The position numbers and the translations under genes are program-made. DNA of 64,000 bases from Granulicella sp. S156 (lineage in GTDB: Bacteria; Acidobacteriota; Terriglobia; Terriglobales; Acidobacteriaceae): positions 1 to 64,000 of the forward strand of contig NZ_LMUH01000006.1 in the NCBI RefSeq assembly GCF_009766105.1. Direction: 5' to 3'. How positions within the stretch are numbered: position 1 is the first letter of the stretch; every line of letters starts with the position of its first letter. The notes under the pieces were generated by a model, which did no database searches, was not told the DNA's origin, and saw only the letters and a program-made list of their open reading frames with translations. Positions 16,205 to 22,070 of this stretch are shown piece after piece.

Positions 16205-17551
16205 TTACGCAAAGAGGTTGGGCAGCAGCACCTGCGCTGCGAGAACGAGGGAGAGCGCGAACAGAATCGCGACGATCGTCCAGTTGATCCAGTTATTCCA
16301 AGGACGGTTGACCCAGCGGTCGCCCAGCAGAGCGCGGTCGTTGAGCAGTAACTGCAGAAAGATGATGGCCGAGGGAAGAATCAGCCCGGCGAAGACCTGC
16401 ACGCTCACAATCACAAGCTGCAGCGGCAGATGTGGAACCAGCACCACGCCCGCGGCCGCGAAGACGCAAAGCGCATAGACGGCATAGAACCCCGGAGCTT
16501 CGCTGGGCTTCTTATGCAGCGAGTGCTCCCATCCGGCGACCTCTCCATACGCCCACGCGCTTGCCAGCGAGATGGCCGTCGTTCCCAGCACGGCGGCATT
16601 CACCATCAGGAGCAGCAGCGCATGATGGATGAAGGTTCCCGTACGAGGTGGAAGCACCGCAGCGATGGATCGTGCGAGCTGTGCGGGATCGGTGAAGGGG
16701 ATGCTGTGGTTGTAGGCGAAGGCTCCGACCAGCATCATCGCGCCGGCCACACACACGGTGAAGATCGCTCCGATAAGCGTGTCGAGCCGCGCCCACTTGA
16801 GGTCGGCAAAACGCAGCCGCTTTTCCGCGACGCAGCTCTGCTGAAAGAACAGCTGCCACGGTGCAATCGTCGTTCCAACGATCGCGATGATCAGAAAGAC
16901 CAGGTCGCCGGTGATGCCGGTCTTGGCCGGCAGGGAAGGGATAAAGGCGCGGGTCAGAGCCTCGTGCCACATCGGATGCAACAGTGCCGCTGCGACGAAC
17001 CAGGTGAGATCAAGCAGGCAGAGAACGATGACAATGCGCTCCCAGCGGCGATAGCTCCCCGTAGCCACCAGCCCAATCAGCGCCACAGCCGATAGCGGTA
17101 CGGAGATGACCGGAGCCACCCCCATACCGCTCATCGCCAGTGAGATCGCCGCAAACTCGGTGATAAGGGTCAGGAAGTTGACCGCCAGCAGGTCAAAGAG
17201 CGAAAAGCGCCCCCAGGCCTTGCCGAAGCGCTCATAGATCATCGCGGCATGGCCCTTGCCGGTAGCGATGCCCAGCCGCGCGACCATCTCCTGCACGAAG
17301 TAGCAGATGGGCAGCAGCAGAAGCAGGGTCCACAGCAGGTGCAGGCCGTACTGGCCTCCCGCCTGCATGTAGGTGGACACAGCGCCGGCGTCGTTGTCGG
17401 CTTCCATCACAATGAGTCCCGGCCCAAAGGCCACCAGGAAGCTGAGCACGCTCCGCTGCCACGGACGGCGAACGCGGATGGCATTCGTGGGGGTGGCCGG
17501 GGCGGTTGGGGTGGAGGCCACGAGGTCTACTTCCGACTCGATCAGGCGCAT
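16205..17551 (-). CDS. Nramp-like divalent metal transporter with altered metal site
   Basis: A 448-residue, ~11-TM protein of the Nramp (SLC11) fold. The TM1 region reads FGPGLIVMEADNDAGAV (residues 42-58), so the usual DPGN becomes D-A-G-A. TM6 reads GTTIAPWQLFFQQS (~225-238), so the canonical MPHN becomes A-P-W-Q. The Met, His and Asn that favour Mn/Fe are therefore absent while the Asp is kept. Nramp-related proteins lacking the Met have been linked to Mg2+ transport; placing this protein in that group is my inference. A 47-codon ORF overlaps its start by 10 bases and a small membrane protein follows. GGAGG lies 9 bases before the ATG. Confidence 0.88.
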   Translation of the reverse strand: MRLIESEVDLVASTPTAPATPTNAIRVRRPWQRSVLSFLVAFGPGLIVMEADNDAGAVSTYMQAGGQYGLHLLWTLLLLLPICYFVQEMVARLGIATGKGHAAMIYERFGKAWGRFSLFDLLAVNFLTLITEFAAISLAMSGMGVAPVISVPLSAVALIGLVATGSYRRWERIVIVLCLLDLTWFVAAALLHPMWHEALTRAFIPSLPAKTGITGDLVFLIIAIVGTTIAPWQLFFQQSCVAEKRLRFADLKWARLDTLIGAIFTVCVAGAMMLVGAFAYNHSIPFTDPAQLARSIAAVLPPRTGTFIHHALLLLMVNAAVLGTTAISLASAWAYGEVAGWEHSLHKKPSEAPGFYAVYALCVFAAAGVVLVPHLPLQLVIVSVQVFAGLILPSAIIFLQLLLNDRALLGDRWVNRPWNNWINWTIVAILFALSLVLAAQVLLPNLFA

Positions 17552-17685
17552 AGCCGCATACCTCCAGCTCTGGGGCTGTCGGCCTGCTCCCAGACACAGG
17601 CTAGGGGCCTTCTCAGGTCACCCGTCGTACGCCAGACACGGACGAGCTTATTCGTCCTGCGTGCAGCAAGAATTTTGGTGTTCAT
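17542..17685 (-). CDS. 47-residue leader ORF overlapping the Nramp-like gene
   Basis: An ATG at 17685 is preceded by a textbook AAGGAGG five bases upstream, the equal of any ribosome site in this window. It encodes 47 basic residues (MNTKILAARRTNKLVRVW... ending GGMRLCA) with Trp, Cys and several Arg. The TGA at 17542-17544 lies inside the transporter gene, 10 bases past its first base, so translation of the two is likely coupled. I do not recognise the peptide. It could be a regulatory leader peptide, a precursor peptide, or a small functional protein. The strong ribosome site and exact overlap argue against chance. Confidence 0.6.
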   Translation of the reverse strand: MNTKILAARRTNKLVRVWRTTGDLRRPLACVWEQADSPRAGGMRLCA

Positions 17686-17992
17686 GGTTCCTCCTTGCGC
17701 GATCCAGGCAAGCACGATGGAGGTCTGCACGCGGACGCGCAGACAAACAACACAAGCTCAGATCATCAGTTCGGGAGGGTGTGGGGTAGGCCGTTGGGCC
17801 GTCGTCTCACGCGCTCAAATCACAGGTCGTATGCTGTGCGAGCGGTGAGGAAGCCGTCTAAAAACCGGTTCCAGAGCGCTCATCGCAGCACAGGAAAGAA
17901 CTCCGGGTACTAGGAGGCTCTTGTGCGGAATCGATGCTCATAGGGATTTCGTTCTCCTGCGAGAGGAAATGCTCTCGCTTGTTCGTTTGTAT

Positions 17993-18011
17993 CATATCCC
18001 CCTAGGATATG
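17993..18011. promoter_or_regulatory. Perfect 7-bp-arm palindrome upstream of the Nramp-like unit
   Basis: CATATCC-CCCTA-GGATATG. On the minus strand it overlaps a TATGAT hexamer (17996-17991) that could be a -10 element for the leader ORF/transporter transcript; no good -35 is seen at the right distance. A symmetric site with a C-rich centre is compatible with several metal-responsive repressors, but I cannot assign one. Confidence 0.45.
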
Positions 18012-18140
18012 TGAGGGCGGCGGGTAAATAGGACATTCGAATGAGCTATTTACGTGGTTGATAACCGCCCGAACCGCGCTCGGGCAAAAAATGAAGAAAT
18101 TCTGCCGCAGATCTATGTCAAACGCACCCGATAGCGCTGC

Positions 18141-18184
18141 AAAAAAGGAGGATACCCTTAAACCAACGAGGTACCCTCCTTTTC
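18141..18184 (-). terminator. Terminator downstream of trxB
   Basis: On the minus strand AAAAGGAGGGTACC pairs with GGTATCCTCCTTTT (one mismatch), with a ~14-base loop, and continues into TTTTTTGC. It lies 30 bases after the trxB stop codon. The A-run on the other side gives it possible activity in both directions. Confidence 0.75.
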
Positions 18185-18213
18185 ACTTCAAGTCAGAAGA
18201 TGGTGAGAAAAGC

Positions 18214-19170
18214 TTACCGCCCCAACTCTTCCAGATACTTCTCCACTTCCAGCGCCGCCATGCAGCCCGTACCCGCAGCCGTAATGGCCTGGCGATAGCG
18301 ACGATCCTGCACGTCGCCACAGGCATAAACGCCGTGCAACTGGATGCCCTGGTTGGTGCAGAAGACGTTGTGTTCGGTCTTGATGTAGCCGTCGCCGTCG
18401 AGGTCGATCTGGCCTTTGAACATCGACGCATTGGGTATGTGGCCGATGCCGAGGAACATGAAGGAGACGGGCAGTGTCCAGCGCTCGCCTGTTTTCCGGT
18501 TTTGCAGCTTAAGGCCCTTCAGGTCCTTTTCTTCAACGCCGATAGCTTCCTCGACGAGGGTGTTATGCAGAAACTCGATCTGCGGATGCGCGATAGCCCG
18601 CTCCAGCATGATTCTGGAGGCCCGGAAGTTTTCGCTGCGATTGATGATCGTAACCTTGGTCGCAAAGCGTGTAAGGAACAGCGCCTCTTCCATCGCGGAA
18701 TCGCCACCGCCGATGACGGCGATCTCCTTGCCGGAGGCGAAGAATCCATCGCACGTGGCACAGGAGCTGACGCCGAAACCGATCAGCGCCTGTTCGCTCG
18801 GAAGACCCAGCCAGCGGGCGCTCGCACCGGAAGCAATGATGAGCGAACGCGTCAGAATGATGTCCTTGCCGACGGTCAGCTCGAACGGCGACTTTGTCAG
18901 ATCGACGGAAGTCAGGTGGGCCATACGTATCTCTGCGCCAAAGCGGGCGGCCTGCTTCTTCATATTCTCAATGAGCTCGGGACCCTGAACGCCATCCGGC
19001 CAGCCGGGAAAGTTCTCGACCAGCGTGGTGATGGAGAGCTGCCCGCCGGGCTCATGGCCTTCCAGGACAAGCGGCTTCAGGTTGGAGCGCGCCGCGTAGA
19101 TGGCAGCAGTAAGTCCGGAGCAGCCGGAGCCGAGAATGACGGTATCGCGTACTGTGTTCTGGTCAGACAT
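18214..19170 (-). CDS. trxB: Thioredoxin-disulfide reductase
   Basis: A 318-residue flavoprotein that transfers electrons from NADPH to thioredoxin. It has the FAD-binding GSGCSGLTAAIYAAR near residue 14, the redox CATC at 137-140, the NADPH-binding GGGDSAMEEA near 155, and the C-terminal FAD signature (GVYACGDV). The GSGxSG in the first motif has Cys-Ser where most have Pro-Ala. I chose the ATG at 19170 (MSDQNT). The longer frame would start with TTG at 19206 and add 12 residues with no homology logic. Neither start has a clear ribosome site. It is a single gene with its own terminator. Confidence 0.95.
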   Translation of the reverse strand: MSDQNTVRDTVILGSGCSGLTAAIYAARSNLKPLVLEGHEPGGQLSITTLVENFPGWPDGVQGPELIENMKKQAARFGAEIRMAHLTSVDLTKSPFELTVGKDIILTRSLIIASGASARWLGLPSEQALIGFGVSSCATCDGFFASGKEIAVIGGGDSAMEEALFLTRFATKVTIINRSENFRASRIMLERAIAHPQIEFLHNTLVEEAIGVEEKDLKGLKLQNRKTGERWTLPVSFMFLGIGHIPNASMFKGQIDLDGDGYIKTEHNVFCTNQGIQLHGVYACGDVQDRRYRQAITAAGTGCMAALEVEKYLEELGR

Positions 19171-19281
19171 ATTTGTTTGATTGTACTGGTAGCGGAAAGG
19201 GTTCAAGGGCAGGAAATAGCAAAGACTGTTTGCTGTTTCCTGCCTCCTGTTTGCTGCTTCTTGCGGCGTACCATAGAAGCT

Positions 19282-19482
19282 ATGGCTGACTTAGTTTTGG
19301 TTTACGGAATGCGGCTGTTGCCAGCCGACGAGGTCGCAAGCGTACAGGCTGCACCGATAGCACTAAAGAACGGCAACGAAGCGCAGGTCACGATGCACAT
19401 CCTGGAGGGCAGTCGGGAAAGCATCGAGGCTCAATTGCGGCATAGCCTCGACGCCTTCTTCGACTTCTATCCAGAGCTCTAG
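19282..19482 (+). CDS. Conserved-looking 66-residue protein of unknown function
   Basis: A short ORF starting ATG-GCT-GAC at 19282. The product MADLVLVYGMRLLPADEVAS... has mixed alpha/beta character: a first strand, a Gln/Lys turn, a second strand (AQVTMHILEG) and a helix (SIEAQLRHSLDAFFDFYPEL). Codon use is like that of neighbouring genes. It lies divergent from trxB (111 bases) and runs to within 11 bases of the convergent MFS gene. It is also the in-frame tail of a 474-codon open frame that is otherwise antisense to trxB and not real. Function unknown. Confidence 0.55.
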   Translation: MADLVLVYGMRLLPADEVASVQAAPIALKNGNEAQVTMHILEGSRESIEAQLRHSLDAFFDFYPEL

Positions 19483-19493
19483 CCGAGCTGTTC

Positions 19494-20927
19494 CTATTCG
19501 ACGGAAAGCAGGCTATTGGCTGCGATAGGGCGGCGTATGGCCGCGATCCCAAAGCAGGCGATGTAGACGTAGCAGATAGCTGGGAGGATGAAGGATGGCT
19601 GCAGTCCCATGTGATCTGCCAGCATACCCGTCGCTTTCGGAATCAGCGCGCCGCCCACGATGGCCGCGATCAGCAGGCTCGATCCCTTGCTGGTGAGCGG
19701 CCCCAGGTCTTGAATACCCAGGGTAAAGATCGATGGAAACATGATCGAGTTGCAGAAACCGATAGCCAGCATCGCAAACATGGGAACAGACTTCGGAACG
19801 GTGAGGGTCCAGCTCCAGCTCAGCAGATGAACGGGGTGAATCCAGACGCCAGAGGTGTAGGTCGTCTTGATGCTGACAAGGATGAGGATGAGCGCGCAGA
19901 TGCCGGCAGCGCCGAGTACGATTCCTGTTTTCACCCTCTGGAGAACGGCTGCGCCGACAAACCGGCCAACCATTGCGCCACCCCAATAGACCATGAGGAA
20001 GTAGGCAGCCGTGGATTCGCGAAGCCCAGCTATCTGAGGCAGCCCCATGTAATTGACGAGAAGGCTGCCGATCGCGACTTCCGCACCGACATAGACGAAG
20101 ATACCGACGGCACCGAAGAGCAGCCAGGGGTGGTGCCAGATGCTGTCTGGCCGCGAAAGGGCTTCCGCGAAAGCGCCGGGACGAAAGTCCTGCGTATGTT
20201 GCGAGACGCCGGTGGTTGTCTTCAGTTTGATCGCGGCGAGAGCGAGTGCAAGCAGCACCAGCGTGAGGGCTATCCCGATGTAGGGCATACGTACGGTGGA
20301 GGCCTGAGTGGCTCGATAGGCCTGTCTCGCAACCTCCGTCATGGAGAGAAGACGCTCAGGAGTGACCGTAGCAGGAGCGCTGGCGAGAATGAGAATTGAG
20401 CCAAACAGGGGAGCGATAAAGGTCCCGAACGAATTGAAGGCCTGTGCCAGGTTAAGACGGCTGGAAGCGGTGCCTACCGGGCCAATGACCGTGACGTAGG
20501 GGTTCACAGCTACCTGCACGATGGTCATGCCGGCGGCCAGGATAATGAGTGCGGTCAAAAAGATGGGGAAGAGCGCAAAGTGCGCTGCGGGGATGAAGCC
20601 GATTGCCCCGCAGGCCATGACCAGCAGGCCTACGACCATGGTCTTCTTGTATCCGTACTTGTCGACGAGAGCCCCGCCGGGGTAACTGAAGACGAAGTAG
20701 GACGTGAAGAAGGAGAGCTGCACCGACATGGCTTCCCCATAGTTGAGCGCGAAGATGCTCTTGAGATGCGGGATGATGATGTCGTTCAGGCAGGTGAGGA
20801 ATCCCACCATAAAAAAGAGCGCGGTTGCAACGCTCATGGCGCGCGTGTCGGTTCTGGTCGGCTGGTCATCGCCGTAACCCGGCGCACTAATATTTCTGAT
20901 TGAAACGGCCAAGTGGAGCTCCTTCAA
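19494..20927 (-). CDS. FHS-family MFS sugar:proton symporter (GluP/FucP type)
   Basis: A 477-residue, 12-TM major facilitator protein. TM1 reads ALFFMVGFLTCLNDIIIPHL, the typical start of the fucose-galactose-glucose:H+ symporter family, followed by QLSFFTSYFVFSYPGGALVDKYGYKKT and FNSFGTFIAPLFGS. The C-terminal half has the IGFCNSIMFPSIFTLGI signature. The likely substrate is glucose, galactose or mannose. It is divergent from manA with 123 bases between, which suggests shared control of hexose uptake and mannose-6-phosphate isomerisation. The N-terminal ~30 residues are hydrophilic and Asp/Thr-rich; an internal ATG at residue 31 (MSVATALFF) is an alternative start. Confidence 0.88.
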   Translation of the reverse strand: MKELHLAVSIRNISAPGYGDDQPTRTDTRAMSVATALFFMVGFLTCLNDIIIPHLKSIFALNYGEAMSVQLSFFTSYFVFSYPGGALVDKYGYKKTMVVGLLVMACGAIGFIPAAHFALFPIFLTALIILAAGMTIVQVAVNPYVTVIGPVGTASSRLNLAQAFNSFGTFIAPLFGSILILASAPATVTPERLLSMTEVARQAYRATQASTVRMPYIGIALTLVLLALALAAIKLKTTTGVSQHTQDFRPGAFAEALSRPDSIWHHPWLLFGAVGIFVYVGAEVAIGSLLVNYMGLPQIAGLRESTAAYFLMVYWGGAMVGRFVGAAVLQRVKTGIVLGAAGICALILILVSIKTTYTSGVWIHPVHLLSWSWTLTVPKSVPMFAMLAIGFCNSIMFPSIFTLGIQDLGPLTSKGSSLLIAAIVGGALIPKATGMLADHMGLQPSFILPAICYVYIACFGIAAIRRPIAANSLLSVE

Positions 20928-21050
20928 TAGGTGGGTTCGCTGAGGCGCGAAAATCGGTCACCCATAAGAGTAACGCTTTCGAGTATCAATAGCCCAGCGA
21001 AAGCACGCTGAGAGCTTCCCTGAGCCTCCACTATCCGATAGTTTGGAAGT
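20928..21050. promoter_or_regulatory. Divergent control region between sugar transporter and manA
   Basis: 123 bases between divergently transcribed, functionally related genes. It contains an inverted pair GCTTTCG (20971-20977) and CGAAAGC (20997-21003), possibly an operator or an mRNA hairpin. GGAAGT lies just before the manA ATG. No clear -35/-10 pair is visible. Confidence 0.35.
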
Positions 21051-21995
21051 ATGACGATTACTAGCCAGCAGCCTATTGGGCCCTTTGTTCTGACACCCGT
21101 CCTGTCAGAACGTATCTGGGGTGTAACCTCGCTCGAACCATGGTTCGACATTCCTGTAACCGACAAGCCGATTGGCGAGCTTTGGATGACCGCGGCCGAG
21201 TGCCTCATTGAAGATGGTCCTCTTCGCGGCGAGACTCTGGCCGCAGTCACCGAACGTTATCCGGAGCTTCTGGCCGACAAGAAGGCAGGCGGCGTTCCCC
21301 TGCTCATCAAGATTTTGCTGCCGCGCGAAAAATTGTCGGTGCAGGTCCATCCGAACGACGAGCAAGCCCGCGCCATCGGAGAACCGAGAGGCAAGACCGA
21401 GTGCTGGTATGTACTCTCGGCTGACCCCGGCGCAACCATCGCGCTCGGTTTTCGAGAACCACTCTCAACCGAAGCGATTCGCGAGGCGATCGAGCAGGGA
21501 ACTCTCGAAGACAAGCTGACGCATCTCCCTGTCAAAACGGGAGACATGGTCTATGTGGAAGCCGGTACGATTCACGCCATTGGGCCCGGTGTAGTGATCC
21601 TTGAAACCCAGCAGTACAGCGACGTGACCTACAGGTTGTTCGACTACGGCCGCCCAAGACCGCTTCATCTGGACCAGGGGCTTGCGGTTACACGTGCCGT
21701 GACCGGTGCGGGCCTCATGCCGCCGGTCACGTTCGGGGAATATACGCGGCTGATCAAGTCGCCTTACTTCACCGTCGATCGCTTCGAGATAAGTGCCGGC
21801 CATAAGGTCGAGCTCGCCAACACTAATCGGTTACAACTACTGATTGCGCTGGGGGAAGGTTGTTCGATTCATCCTGCATCGGGAGGTCCTGCGCTGGAAC
21901 TGCCGAAGTCTCATGCAGTAGTGTTGCCGGGCGAGGGACTTGCTTACCAACTGGAAGCTGCAGCCGACACGCAGGTCATCCGTGTGATGCCGTAG
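21051..21995 (+). CDS. manA: Mannose-6-phosphate isomerase, class I (B. subtilis ManA-like)
   Basis: A 314-residue zinc cupin enzyme interconverting mannose-6-phosphate and fructose-6-phosphate. It has the zinc-site motif SVQVHPND near residue 97 with KTECWYVL following at ~112, a second cupin strand VEAGTIHAIG near 170, and a late ITYRLFDYGRP-like segment (VTYRLFDYGRP). The length is right for the short bacterial class. It is divergent from a hexose symporter. The gene ends 13 bases before a palindrome that separates it from the convergent PBP gene. Confidence 0.93.
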   Translation: MTITSQQPIGPFVLTPVLSERIWGVTSLEPWFDIPVTDKPIGELWMTAAECLIEDGPLRGETLAAVTERYPELLADKKAGGVPLLIKILLPREKLSVQVHPNDEQARAIGEPRGKTECWYVLSADPGATIALGFREPLSTEAIREAIEQGTLEDKLTHLPVKTGDMVYVEAGTIHAIGPGVVILETQQYSDVTYRLFDYGRPRPLHLDQGLAVTRAVTGAGLMPPVTFGEYTRLIKSPYFTVDRFEISAGHKVELANTNRLQLLIALGEGCSIHPASGGPALELPKSHAVVLPGEGLAYQLEAAADTQVIRVMP

Positions 21996-22007
21996 TGCTG
22001 GATGCTT

Positions 22008-22067
22008 TTGCCGTTGTTTGTTTTTCGCCGTCGACTCAAGATGACGGCGAGAAACAAACAACGGTAA
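22008..22067. repeat. Palindrome between convergent manA and PBP genes
   Basis: CCGTTGTTTGTTTTTCGCCGTC (22011-22032) is inverted as GACGGCGAGAAACAAACAACGG with one mismatch and a short loop. It shares the CGCCGTC and TTGTTTGTTTTT words with the elements at 24731-24792 and 26651-26785. T-runs on both strands make it a plausible two-way terminator. Confidence 0.7.
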
Positions 22068-22070
22068 GAG

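Larger units (their letters stand above)
17686..18213. other. Spacer between the Nramp-like unit and trxB
   Basis: Holds the presumed ~300-base 5' leader of the minus-strand Nramp-like unit, the palindrome at 17993-18011, a small palindrome CATTCGAATG near 18034-18043, and the trxB terminator. I compared the leader by eye with the Mn2+ (yybP-ykoY) and Mg2+ (M-box) riboswitch cores and did not see either. Confidence 0.4.

Noticed and set aside
17700-17990. Metal riboswitch (M-box or yybP-ykoY) upstream of the Nramp-like unit
   Set aside because: I compared the minus strand with the conserved cores and did not find them; the leader could still hold an unknown element.
18058-19482. A 474-codon open frame on the plus strand
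   Set aside because: Its first ~400 codons are antisense to trxB, a certain gene; only the last 66 codons, beginning with their own ATG, look like protein.
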